Shown one piece after another: positions 6,618 through 14,428 of a stretch of DNA of 25,888 bases (positions are counted from its first letter, which is position 1; the number at the start of each line of letters is the position of its first letter). A program made the translations under genes and the position numbers. The notes below the pieces were generated by a model that saw only the letters and a list, made by a program, of their open reading frames with translations, did no database searches and was not told where the DNA came from. Source of the DNA: UPXZ01 sp964634605 (lineage in GTDB: Bacteria > Bacteroidota > Bacteroidia > Bacteroidales > Paludibacteraceae). Where the stretch lies: positions 1 through 25,888 of the forward strand of contig CAZWLJ010000044.1 of NCBI GenBank assembly GCA_964634605.1, given 5' to 3'.

Positions 6618-8723
6618 ATGAAAAAACTATTTTTAATTATGATGATTGGAACCATCGTAGCAGCATGCACCGGTAAATCCGAAAAGTCGGACAACCCGTT
6701 TTTCCAGGCTTACGAAAACGAGTATCAGGCACCGCCTTTTGAGAAAATCAAAACAACACACTACATGCCTGCTTTTGAAGAAGGCATCAAACAGCATCAG
6801 GCCGAAATTGACAGTATCGCCAACAATCCTGAAGCACCCACATTTGCAAATACCATCGAAGCAATGGAATTCAGCGGCGAATTGCTCACGCGCGTTTCGG
6901 CTGTATTCTCTAACCTCCAGTCGGCCGACACCAACGACGAACTCGACTCCATTGCCAAGGTAATCACCCCGAAACTTACAGAGCATGGTGATAATATTTA
7001 TCTGAACGATAATCTTTTCAAACGGGTAAAAACCATTTATGACTCTAAAGCCACACTCGGATTGACTCCCGAACAGGATCGGGTGCTGGAAAAAATCTAC
7101 AAACGATTTATCCGAAGCGGTGCTGCCCTGAATGAGGAGCAGAAGGCACAGTTGCGCGAAATAAACAAGGATCTGAGCACGCTGGAACTTACTTTCGGAC
7201 AAAATATCCTGGCCGAAACCAATGCTTTCCAAAAATTCATTACCAGCAAAGACGACCTGAAAGGACTTCCCGAAGGAATTGTTCAGGCTGCTGCCGAATC
7301 GGCCAAAGAAGCCGGAAAAGAGGGCCAGTGGCTGTTTACTACTCAGAAATCGAGCTTTATTCCGGTGCTTCAGTACAGCGAAAACCGTGAATTGCGCAAA
7401 GAACTGCTGATGGCCTACACCAGCCGTTGCGATAACAATAACCAGTACGACAACAAGGCCAATATCAGCAAAATAATGAAACTGAGGGTTAAAAAAGCCA
7501 ACCTGCTTGGATTTGAAAGCCCCGCGGCTTTTATTCTGGATAATACCATGGCTAAAACTCCTGAAGCCGTTTACAGTTTTCTGAAAAAAGTGTGGACTCC
7601 GGCTGTAGCCAAAGCCAAAGTGGAAGCTGCCGAACTGCAGAAACTGATGGACGCCGAAGGAAAAGGCGAGAAACTCGAACCATGGGACTGGTGGTTCTAT
7701 ACCGAGAAACTACGCAAAGCAAAATTTGACCTCGACGAAGAGCAGCTGAAACCCTACTTCAAACTGGAGAACGTGCGAAAAGGTGTGTTTGACCTCACAA
7801 CCAGGCTTTTCGGGCTGAAATACGAAAAACTGGAAGGAATGCCCGTTTACAACAAGGATGTGGAAGTTTTCAAAGTAACAGACGAAGATGGTTCGTTAAT
7901 CGGAATTCTCTACACCGATTATTTCCCCCGTGCAGGTAAGAATGTGGGTGCCTGGATGAGTAATTTCAGGGAACAGTACATCAAAGACGGGGTGAATCAG
8001 CGTCCGATTATTGTCAACGTGGGTAACTTTACCAAACCCACTGCCGATAAACCATCCTTGCTCACCATGGACGAAGTGGAAACCCTCTTCCATGAATTCG
8101 GACATGCGCTCCACGGATTGCTGGCCAATTCCACTTATCCGAGTCTTTCTGGAACCAACGTGGCACGCGACTTCGTGGAACTGCCTTCGCAGGTGATGGA
8201 AAACTGGTGCTGGGAACCTGAAGTAATGAAAACGTACGCGCTTCATTATAAAACCGGCGAAGTAATGCCCAAAGAACTGATGGATAAAATCCAGAAAGCA
8301 GGAACCTTCAACCAGGGATTTGTGAATACCGAACTGTTGTCGGCATCGATTCTGGATATGGACTACCACATGAAGAAAGATACAGCCGAAATCGATGTCA
8401 CGGCATTCGAAAAAGCAAGTATGGCAAAAATGGGTATGATTCCTGAAATCATTGTGCGGTACAAAAGCCCGATTTTCAAGCATATTTTTGAAAGCGGTTA
8501 TTCTGCCGGATATTACAGCTATACCTGGGCAGCCGTGCTCGACGCTGATGCTTACCAGGCATTCAAGGAAACAGGCGATATCTACAACAAAGCTGTGGCT
8601 ACAGCTTTCCGTAAAAATATCCTTGAAAAAGGCGACAGCGATGAACCCATGAAACTTTACCGCACATTCCGCGGAGCCGATCCGAATCCGGATGCCCTGC
8701 TGAATAAACGGGGACTGAAATAA
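6618..8723 (+). CDS. M3 family metallopeptidase lipoprotein (Dcp-like)
   Basis: The 701-residue protein is a zinc peptidase of the M3 family (oligopeptidase A/peptidyl-dipeptidase Dcp). The zinc site is HEFGH at residues 492-496 within LFHEFGHALHGLLA, with the third ligand provided by E521 in DFVELPSQVMENW. The Dcp-type block GYSAGYYSYTWAAVLDADAY lies near the C-terminus. The N-terminus MKKLFLIMMIGTIVAAC is a lipoprotein signal with lipobox VAAC, so unlike E. coli Dcp this enzyme should be exported and anchored in the envelope, as is common in Bacteroidota. It probably trims oligopeptides in the periplasm. It has its own promoter box and is closed by a terminator, so it is likely monocistronic. 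The antisense open frame at 7896-8852 is a shadow. Confidence 0.95.
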   Translation: MKKLFLIMMIGTIVAACTGKSEKSDNPFFQAYENEYQAPPFEKIKTTHYMPAFEEGIKQHQAEIDSIANNPEAPTFANTIEAMEFSGELLTRVSAVFSNLQSADTNDELDSIAKVITPKLTEHGDNIYLNDNLFKRVKTIYDSKATLGLTPEQDRVLEKIYKRFIRSGAALNEEQKAQLREINKDLSTLELTFGQNILAETNAFQKFITSKDDLKGLPEGIVQAAAESAKEAGKEGQWLFTTQKSSFIPVLQYSENRELRKELLMAYTSRCDNNNQYDNKANISKIMKLRVKKANLLGFESPAAFILDNTMAKTPEAVYSFLKKVWTPAVAKAKVEAAELQKLMDAEGKGEKLEPWDWWFYTEKLRKAKFDLDEEQLKPYFKLENVRKGVFDLTTRLFGLKYEKLEGMPVYNKDVEVFKVTDEDGSLIGILYTDYFPRAGKNVGAWMSNFREQYIKDGVNQRPIIVNVGNFTKPTADKPSLLTMDEVETLFHEFGHALHGLLANSTYPSLSGTNVARDFVELPSQVMENWCWEPEVMKTYALHYKTGEVMPKELMDKIQKAGTFNQGFVNTELLSASILDMDYHMKKDTAEIDVTAFEKASMAKMGMIPEIIVRYKSPIFKHIFESGYSAGYYSYTWAAVLDADAYQAFKETGDIYNKAVATAFRKNILEKGDSDEPMKLYRTFRGADPNPDALLNKRGLK

Positions 8724-8755
8724 CTGAGCGGTTTCCGCCCGTACCGAAACTCCGG

Positions 8756-8786
8756 AAGAGACGTTGCCTGCAGCGTCTCTTTTGTT
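8756..8786 (+). terminator. Terminator after M3 peptidase gene
   Basis: An 8-bp stem aagagacg/cgtctctt (8756-8763, 8774-8781) with a 10-base loop is followed by a T-rich run. Confidence 0.8.
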
Positions 8787-8835
8787 TTGTGTCATTTTGT
8801 TTCCGGTGATTGAGTGTACTTCACGCAAAAATGTG

Positions 8836-8843
8836 TAATTTTG
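8836..8843 (+). promoter_or_regulatory. Bacteroidota -7 box for membrane-protein operon
   Basis: taattttg fits TAnnTTTG and lies 34 bases before the ATG at 8878. It follows the terminator of the previous gene, so it should start the transcript carrying the polytopic membrane protein and the YqaA-like gene. Confidence 0.55.
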
Positions 8844-8877
8844 CTCACTCAACTGATATGCATAAATTTCTCATTTG

Positions 8878-9861
8878 ATGAAAACGTATCTCCAGAAATT
8901 CATATCCCCATCGCTGCCTGTCTCTGTGGTTAACTACATAGTTTGTTTCGGGGCCTGGATGATGTTTTACTTTATTTACAAATATCCATACCCGATGCCG
9001 GGCGAAATCGGAAGTATTGCCGAATCCATTCTGCCATCGCGTTCACTGTTTGCTCACTTGCTGAGTTTTGCTGTTATTGTGTTCAATTCCATGGTTATAG
9101 CCCAGATGAACAATAAATTTTCGTTCATTCGCACACGTACCTTCCTGCCTACATTCATTTACCTGCTTGTTTCGACCTGCTGGTTGCCTCTCCATGGTAA
9201 TTACGTGGCAAATCTGGCTTCTTTATTCGTGTTGCTGGCTGTTTTCCTGAGTCTTGTGATGTATAAAATGCCCCAGGGAGTCGAACAGGCTTTCCTGTCG
9301 TTCTTCCTGCTCGCGCTCAGCACACTGCTTGTGCCCGACTACACCTACCTGCTTCTGCTTTTCTGGATAGGTTATTTCTTCCTGAAATGTTTTTCGTTCC
9401 GGGTGCTTTTCGCGTCGGTATTTGGGTTTCTCACACCCTGGATTTTATATTTCGCCGTCAATTTTTTCATATTCAACGAAAAGGGATTCGTATCCGGTAT
9501 TCCGGCGTTTTTTTACCGGTATTCCATTTTTCATTATGAGAATATCCCGGTCATTGTGTATGTTGCACTGGTGATTCTTGTTTTTGTCTTGTCCATTGTT
9601 CAGATGACAGCCAGATCGCGTCAGGATAGTATTCAGGCACGAAATCAACTCGATTTTCTGAAGCTTCTTTTTTTTGGTGTAGCCTTGCTGTTTGCTTTTC
9701 GATATTCCAATTATGTATCTTATCTGCCGCTGGTAGCCATCCTTTTTTCAGTTCTTACAGCCTATACGTTCACCCTTATCCGGAATCTGTTCAATTACAT
9801 CGTTTTTATTTCGTTCATTGTGCTGAGTTTTTTATTTGCCTTTTACCTTGTCTTAATCTGA
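8878..9861 (+). CDS. Polytopic membrane protein of unknown function
   Basis: The 327-residue protein is almost entirely hydrophobic, with roughly eight to ten membrane helices separated by short loops: near residues 20-36, 56-75, 88-105, 111-130, 137-152, 155-178, 185-200, 225-245, 262-278 and 285-325. The only long soluble stretch is the charged loop around ARSRQDSIQARNQLD (about residues 246-260). I do not recognise a transport or enzymatic motif. It resembles the uncharacterised integral membrane proteins common in Bacteroidales, such as DUF6427-like proteins, but I cannot assign a family by eye. The start is ATG 8878; an in-frame TTG one codon upstream is unlikely. The next gene starts 8 bases after its stop, which indicates an operon with the YqaA-like gene. 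Confidence 0.8.
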   Translation: MKTYLQKFISPSLPVSVVNYIVCFGAWMMFYFIYKYPYPMPGEIGSIAESILPSRSLFAHLLSFAVIVFNSMVIAQMNNKFSFIRTRTFLPTFIYLLVSTCWLPLHGNYVANLASLFVLLAVFLSLVMYKMPQGVEQAFLSFFLLALSTLLVPDYTYLLLLFWIGYFFLKCFSFRVLFASVFGFLTPWILYFAVNFFIFNEKGFVSGIPAFFYRYSIFHYENIPVIVYVALVILVFVLSIVQMTARSRQDSIQARNQLDFLKLLFFGVALLFAFRYSNYVSYLPLVAILFSVLTAYTFTLIRNLFNYIVFISFIVLSFLFAFYLVLI

Positions 9862-9868
9862 AACACGT

Positions 9869-10309
9869 ATGTTAAATTTTACCGATTGGGGATATGCCGG
9901 ACTTTTTATTGCTTCTTTTCTGGCAGCAACCGTAGTTCCGTTCAGCTCCGAAGTGGTGTTTTCGGCTATGGTGTTCGGGGGGCTTCATCCCTGGACTTGT
10001 GTGCTCGTAGCTACAGCAGGCAACTGGCTTGGTGGAATGACGAGTTATTACATCGGAAGGCTGGGGAAGATTGAATGGGCCGAAAAATTTCTGCATATAA
10101 GCAAAGATAAGATTGAAAGGTTTGTTGGTAAATTCAGCCGGTATGGCGACTGGTTCGTCTTTTTCTCCTTTGTGCCATTCATCGGCGATGTGATAGCCGT
10201 GGCAGCCGGATTCTTCCGCGGACGCTGGTGGGTGGTAGCCATAGCCATGTTGCTGGGCAAATTTGTCCGTTATGTTATCTGGATGTATGCCAATGGCTTG
10301 ATTATGTAA
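9869..10309 (+). CDS. YqaA-family (DedA/VTT superfamily) membrane protein
   Basis: The 146-residue protein has the layout of the YqaA family, short relatives of DedA/VTT membrane proteins. FIASFLAATVVPFSSEVVFSAM is the re-entrant helix carrying the conserved P-F-S-S-E motif. VATAGNWLGGMTSYYIGRLG is the glycine-rich GN..G....Y..GR block. FFSFVPFIGDVIAVAAGFFRG parallels the F.R..P...G..IP..AG signature, with D replacing the usual proline region. About four membrane segments are present. DedA-superfamily members include flippases for lipid carriers, but YqaA-type function is not settled. It is the second gene of a two-gene operon, 8 bases after the upstream membrane protein, and a 105-base gap follows. 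Confidence 0.88.
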   Translation: MLNFTDWGYAGLFIASFLAATVVPFSSEVVFSAMVFGGLHPWTCVLVATAGNWLGGMTSYYIGRLGKIEWAEKFLHISKDKIERFVGKFSRYGDWFVFFSFVPFIGDVIAVAAGFFRGRWWVVAIAMLLGKFVRYVIWMYANGLIM

Positions 10310-10374
10310 TCTTTCGTAACAGGATATTCATTCTTTTGTATAAAATTCGTCACTATTTTGTAATACTGCCGGTT

Positions 10375-10382
10375 TAATTTTG
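10375..10382 (+). promoter_or_regulatory. Bacteroidota -7 box for small exported protein
   Basis: taattttg fits TAnnTTTG and lies 32 bases before the start codon at 10415. TTTG at 10357-10360 is upstream but with a short 14-base spacer. Confidence 0.5.
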
Positions 10383-10414
10383 CGGTGTAAAAAGAATTAA
10401 AATTATACCTAAAA

Positions 10415-10768
10415 ATGAAGAAACCAGTATTCGTTGCTTTTTTCCTGCTAATCGTTTTCAGTTTAAGCGCAGAAAGCAAAATTAAATCTGAAACTGAAAG
10501 AAACGCAGGCACAGAAGCAAGTGTTCAGCAAAATTATGTTATCAGCGGATTAGTGGCTGATTTCTCTACAAACGAAACGTTAGCCGGCGCGGTAATTACA
10601 GTAGACAATCAGAAATTATACTCTGACCTGGACGGAAATTTTGTGATTAAAAATTCAAAAGGTGGAAAAATTAAAGTAACGGTTAGCATGATATCGTACG
10701 TCGATCAGGTGGTCGAAATTAAACCGGGCGAAGTAAATACATTGAAAGTGAAGCTGAAGCACATGTAA
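10415..10768 (+). CDS. Small exported carboxypeptidase-regulatory-like protein
   Basis: The 117-residue product has a signal peptide (MKKPVFVAFFLLIVFSLSAES) and then a single domain of the carboxypeptidase-regulatory-like type (about residues 42-115): YVISGLVADFSTNETLAGA, ITVDNQKLYSDLDGNFVI and TVSMISYVDQVVEI. This beta-sandwich module normally caps the N-terminus of SusC-type TonB-dependent receptors or other surface proteins, where it reads G.V.D..T.E.L.GA.V...G....TD..G.F. Here nothing follows it: the stop is at 10766-10768 and a terminator comes directly after. It is probably periplasmic or surface-associated; binding to a partner receptor is only inference. It has its own promoter and terminator, so it is not co-transcribed with the GH2 gene that follows. 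Confidence 0.82.
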   Translation: MKKPVFVAFFLLIVFSLSAESKIKSETERNAGTEASVQQNYVISGLVADFSTNETLAGAVITVDNQKLYSDLDGNFVIKNSKGGKIKVTVSMISYVDQVVEIKPGEVNTLKVKLKHM

Positions 10769-10792
10769 AATCAAAAATACATCATTTTTTAG

Positions 10793-10820
10793 TTGCCGGT
10801 GAAATATCCGGCAATTTTTA
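10793..10820 (+). terminator. Terminator after small exported protein
   Basis: A 7-bp stem ttgccgg/ccggcaa (10793-10799, 10808-10814) with an eight-base loop is followed by a T-rich run. A T run also precedes the stem, but the antisense direction has no gene to terminate. Confidence 0.8.
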
Positions 10821-10874
10821 TTTTAAAGAATAAATTTTACTTTTAATTATCTTTTTAAATCCAAATGAATTGGC

Positions 10875-10882
10875 TATTTTTG
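10875..10882 (+). promoter_or_regulatory. Bacteroidota -7 box for GH2 gene
   Basis: tatttttg fits TAnnTTTG and lies 40 bases before the start codon at 10923. The -33 region is only T-rich. Confidence 0.5.
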
Positions 10883-10922
10883 TAAATCACCAAAAGAAAA
10901 TGCTAACTAAAATCAATAATCT

Positions 10923-13421
10923 ATGATGAAAAAATCTTTTGCACTGACAGCTCTCGCTTTCCTGATTGTATTCAGTGTATCAGCACAAAAACGTACCGAA
11001 TATCTGCTCGAAAAGAACTGGAAGTTTGTCCGTACCGACCTGCCCGGGCAGAAAGAACCCGGTTATGACGACAGCAAATGGCAAACAGTGACAGTGCCTC
11101 ATGATTGGGCAATCTACGGACCCTTCAGCATTCACAACGATCAGCAAAACATTGCCATCACGCAGGATGGACAGAAGGAAGCCATGGAACATGCCGGACG
11201 AACCGGCGGACTGCCTTTTGTAGGTGCCGGATGGTATCGCAACACCGGAAACCTTCCGGCTTACGAAACCGGTAAACGGGTGACGGTGCTATTTGATGGA
11301 GCTATGGCCAATTCGCAGGTTTTCGTCAATGGCCGGAAAGTGGGAGAGTGGCCTTACGGTTACAATTCTTTTTATTTTGATGTTACTGATTATCTGAATA
11401 AGGACAACACGCCGAACGTGCTTGCCGTGCGGCTCGAAAATCGTCCGGAACAATCGCGCTGGTATCCCGGAGCAGGACTTTACCGCAATGTGCACGTGAT
11501 AATTACCGATGATGTACATATCCCTGTATGGGGAACTTATGTTACCACTCCCGTGGTACGCAGCGATTTTGCGAAAGTGACCGTGCGCACCCGAATTGAA
11601 GGAGCCGGTGAGGGAGTTACATATAAACTGGTTTCGGAGATACTGGACAAATCCGGCCAACCGACAGGTAAAACTGAAACTACGCTCTCAAAATACGATG
11701 AAGGTGAATTTAATCAGGAGTTGATTGTAAGTAATCCCGAACTCTGGAACGTGGATTCGCCGGTTTTATATACTTTAAAATCAAAACTTTACGCAGGAAA
11801 CAACTTAGTGGATGAATACACCACACCCTTTGGAATTCGTACTGTCTGTGTGAAACCCAACGACGGTTTTTATCTGAACGGACAGAAAACAGTGTTCCGG
11901 GGCGTGTGCAATCATCACGATTTGGGACCGCTCGGATCAGCCGTAAATGATGCTGCAATTCGCCGTCAGGTTCGTATCATGAAAGATATGGGTGTGAATG
12001 CCATTCGTACATCACACAATATGCCTGCACCTGAACTGGTACGCGCCTGCGATGAAATGGGAATGATGCTGATGGTGGAAACTTTTGACGAATGGAAAAT
12101 ACCTAAAGTCGGTAATGGTTACAACCTTTTCTGGGATAAATGGGCCGAAAAGGACATGGTAAACGCGTTGCATCATTACCGGAACAACCCCTCGGTAGTG
12201 ATGTGGTGCATAGGTAACGAAGTACCCGAACAGGGTAACGGTGACCTGGGACCGAAACGGAATAAATTTCTTCAGGATATCTGCCATCGCGAAGATCCGA
12301 CCCGGCCCGTAACTAACGGGATGGACAATCCAGTGGCTGTTACATCCAACAACTTTGCATCCATTCTCGATGTGGCCGGGTTTAATTATCGTCCTCACCT
12401 GTATCATGAGAATTACAAAAAACTTCCTCAGCAACTTGTTTTGGGAAGTGAAACCGCCTCCACGGTGAGTTCGCGTGGTGTGTACAAATTCCCCGTCGAA
12501 CGTAAATCCATGGCACAGTACGATGACCATCAGTCCTCCTCTTACGATGTGGAACATTGCAGCTGGTCCAACCTGCCCGAAGATGATTTCATCCAGCACG
12601 AGGATTTGCCCTATACAATTGGCGAATTCGTGTGGACAGGATTCGACTACCTCGGCGAACCAACACCATATTACACCAACTGGCCAAGCCATAGCTCTTT
12701 GTTTGGAATTGTCGACCTGGCAGGTATTCCAAAGGATCGTTACTACCTCTACCGCAGCCACTGGAACAAAAATGAGGAAACGCTCCATATTCTCCCCCAC
12801 TGGAACTGGAAAGGACGCGAAGGCCAGGTCACCCCAATATTTGTTTATACCAACTATCCGTCGGCTGAGATCTTCATCAACGGGGTAAGTCAGGGAAAAC
12901 GTACCAAAGACCTGAGCATCAAACGTGACGGCAGTGATACAGATATGGCTAAAAAGAACTTCGACCGCCAGAAACGATACCGCCTGATGTGGATGGATAC
13001 CAAATACGAACCCGGAACGGTGAAAGTGGTGGCTTACGACGAAAGTGGCAAAGCTGTGGCCGAAAAAGAGATGAAAACAGCCGGGAGTCCATATAAAATT
13101 GTGCTGGAAGCCGACAGGAATACCATCGCAGCCGACGGAAAAGACATTTCCTTTGTAAATGTGAAAATTGTGGATAAGGAAGGAAATTTCTGCCCGACCG
13201 ATGAACGCGAAATCAGCTTCAAAGTGACCGGTGCAGGCAAGTTCAAGGCTGCAGCTAACGGCAATCCGTCCAGTCTGGAAAGTTTTCAGACTCCGAAAAT
13301 GAAACTTTTCAGCGGACAACTGACTGCTCTGGTGCAAAGTCTCGAAAAAGGAGGCTCCATTACCCTCGAAGCAACAGCCAAAGGGGTGAAAACGGGTAAA
13401 ATTATTCTCGAAGCGAAATAA
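10923..13421 (+). CDS. Exported GH2 beta-galactosidase-type glycoside hydrolase
   Basis: The 832-residue protein has a signal peptide (residues 1-21, ending VSAQ). The domains in order are as follows. The GH2 sugar-binding domain spans about residues 25-195 and contains NWKFVR, VPHDWAI and VGAGWYR. A beta-sandwich spans about 200-305, and the TIM barrel spans about 308-610. A DUF4982-like module follows (about 640-710, FVYTNYPSAEIFINGVSQG), then an Ig/invasin-like C-terminal domain (about 720-832). The acid/base is E433 in WCIGNEVPEQ and the nucleophile is most likely E510 in VLGSETAS. GEFVWTGFDYLGEPTPY is the typical Bacteroidales barrel block. Retaining exo-beta-galactosidase activity is the usual finding, though other beta-glycosides are possible. 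It should work in the periplasm. No SusC/SusD genes are adjacent, so it is not part of a classical polysaccharide locus here. An alternative Met is two residues into the protein. Confidence 0.94.
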   Translation: MMKKSFALTALAFLIVFSVSAQKRTEYLLEKNWKFVRTDLPGQKEPGYDDSKWQTVTVPHDWAIYGPFSIHNDQQNIAITQDGQKEAMEHAGRTGGLPFVGAGWYRNTGNLPAYETGKRVTVLFDGAMANSQVFVNGRKVGEWPYGYNSFYFDVTDYLNKDNTPNVLAVRLENRPEQSRWYPGAGLYRNVHVIITDDVHIPVWGTYVTTPVVRSDFAKVTVRTRIEGAGEGVTYKLVSEILDKSGQPTGKTETTLSKYDEGEFNQELIVSNPELWNVDSPVLYTLKSKLYAGNNLVDEYTTPFGIRTVCVKPNDGFYLNGQKTVFRGVCNHHDLGPLGSAVNDAAIRRQVRIMKDMGVNAIRTSHNMPAPELVRACDEMGMMLMVETFDEWKIPKVGNGYNLFWDKWAEKDMVNALHHYRNNPSVVMWCIGNEVPEQGNGDLGPKRNKFLQDICHREDPTRPVTNGMDNPVAVTSNNFASILDVAGFNYRPHLYHENYKKLPQQLVLGSETASTVSSRGVYKFPVERKSMAQYDDHQSSSYDVEHCSWSNLPEDDFIQHEDLPYTIGEFVWTGFDYLGEPTPYYTNWPSHSSLFGIVDLAGIPKDRYYLYRSHWNKNEETLHILPHWNWKGREGQVTPIFVYTNYPSAEIFINGVSQGKRTKDLSIKRDGSDTDMAKKNFDRQKRYRLMWMDTKYEPGTVKVVAYDESGKAVAEKEMKTAGSPYKIVLEADRNTIAADGKDISFVNVKIVDKEGNFCPTDEREISFKVTGAGKFKAAANGNPSSLESFQTPKMKLFSGQLTALVQSLEKGGSITLEATAKGVKTGKIILEAK

Positions 13422-13441
13422 AATTATTCTGAAAAGAAATT

Positions 13442-13490
13442 TCTCTCAGCTAAGATGCCCTGTGTGGTGTCTGCTGAGAGATTTTTTTTT
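13442..13490 (+). terminator. Terminator after GH2 gene
   Basis: A 9-bp perfect stem tctctcagc/gctgagaga (13442-13450, 13473-13481) with a 22-base loop is followed by nine T. Confidence 0.85.
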
Positions 13491-13531
13491 GAATTAATCG
13501 AGGAATTCAAGCCGTTCTGCTGATTTTGTCA

Positions 13532-13539
13532 TATATTTG
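13532..13539 (+). promoter_or_regulatory. Bacteroidota -7 box for two-component genes
   Basis: tatatttg fits TAnnTTTG about 110 bases upstream of the response regulator start. A weaker variant, ttactttg at 13576-13583, is closer to the gene. Either could start the transcript. Confidence 0.45.
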
Positions 13540-13649
13540 TAATACTTATTACACGCAATCGAAACATAAAAACGGTTACTTTGCAGTGAAATTTTAGTGA
13601 ATAATCCTGCTTTGATTTTATTTCAAAAACAAACTTATTTATTTATTCA

Positions 13650-14336
13650 ATGAATCCGTACAGAATTTTGGTTGTCGACGATGAAGAAGATCTCTGTGAA
13701 ATACTTCAGTTCAATCTGGAAACAGAAGGTTATCAGGTGGATGTGGCTTATTCAGCCGAGGAAGCCCTGAAAAAAGACCTGACCATTTATCACCTTTTGC
13801 TCCTGGATGTGATGATGGGCGAAATCTCGGGTTTCCGCATGGCCCGTATGCTGAACGAAAATCCCGCAACTGCATCCATCCCGGTCATATTTCTTACGGC
13901 CAAAGATACCGAGAACGACCGTCTGACCGGCTTCAATATCGGTGCTGACGACTATATTTCCAAACCATTCTCCATCCGCGAAGTGATAGCCAGGGTGAAA
14001 GCCGTATTGAGACGCGTTGATGTCAGTAACGAGCGGTCTGATGTGAAAGAAATCCGGTATGAAAGCCTGGTAATGTATCTCAATAATAAAAAAGTGACAC
14101 TTGACGAAGAGGATATTTCATTAACCAAGAAAGAATTTGAAATTCTGAAACTTCTGCTTGAAAACCAAAACAGGGTATTTACCCGCGAAGAGATTCTCTC
14201 GAGAGTATGGTCTGATGAAGTTATTGTACTCGACCGCACCATTGATGTGAATATTACGCGTCTTCGAAAAAAAATCGGTATCTATGGTAAGCAAATCATT
14301 ACGCGGCTTGGATACGGTTATTGTTTTGAAGATTAA
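13650..14336 (+). CDS. OmpR/PhoB-family response regulator
   Basis: The 228-residue protein has a receiver domain (residues 1-120) with the acidic pair D10/D11 in LVVDDEEDL, phosphoacceptor D53 in LLLLDVMMG, T83 in FLTAKD and K105 in YISKPFS. It is followed by an OmpR-type winged helix (about residues 130-228) with LTKKEFEILKLLLENQNRVF, REEILSRVW and the recognition region RTIDVNITRLRKKIG. It is a DNA-binding transcription factor activated by phosphorylation. The histidine kinase gene starts 92 bases after its stop on the same strand, so the two almost certainly form a pair. The kinase is of PhoR-like layout, so phosphate or envelope sensing is possible, but the target genes are not identifiable here. 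Confidence 0.94.
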   Translation: MNPYRILVVDDEEDLCEILQFNLETEGYQVDVAYSAEEALKKDLTIYHLLLLDVMMGEISGFRMARMLNENPATASIPVIFLTAKDTENDRLTGFNIGADDYISKPFSIREVIARVKAVLRRVDVSNERSDVKEIRYESLVMYLNNKKVTLDEEDISLTKKEFEILKLLLENQNRVFTREEILSRVWSDEVIVLDRTIDVNITRLRKKIGIYGKQIITRLGYGYCFED

Positions 14337-14346
14337 ATATTTCCTG

Positions 14347-14363
14347 CCGGTGTTTATAACCGG
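14347..14363. repeat. Small hairpin between regulator and kinase genes
   Basis: ccggt (14347-14351) and accgg (14359-14363) can pair around a seven-base loop; a T7 run follows about 30 bases later. It may modulate expression of the kinase relative to the regulator, but it is too weak to call a terminator. Confidence 0.25.
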
Positions 14364-14428
14364 TTGGAATTTATTGAGTTAGCTGTCTTTTTTTCGGAAT
14401 CCGGGTAATCCATTATCATCCTGAAGCA

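Noticed and set aside
7896..8852. A 318-codon open frame on the minus strand
   Set aside because: It is antisense to the end of the M3 peptidase gene, has low-complexity composition rich in His, Cys and Phe, and no domain-like features; it is a codon-bias shadow.
12012..13337. A 441-codon open frame on the minus strand
   Set aside because: It lies wholly antisense to the GH2 gene, whose catalytic motifs and domain order are clear; no signal peptide or motif is visible in the antisense product.
10415..13421. A polysaccharide utilisation locus around the GH2 enzyme
   Set aside because: There are no SusC/SusD genes nearby; the adjacent small protein carries only the domain that often precedes SusC and is transcribed separately.
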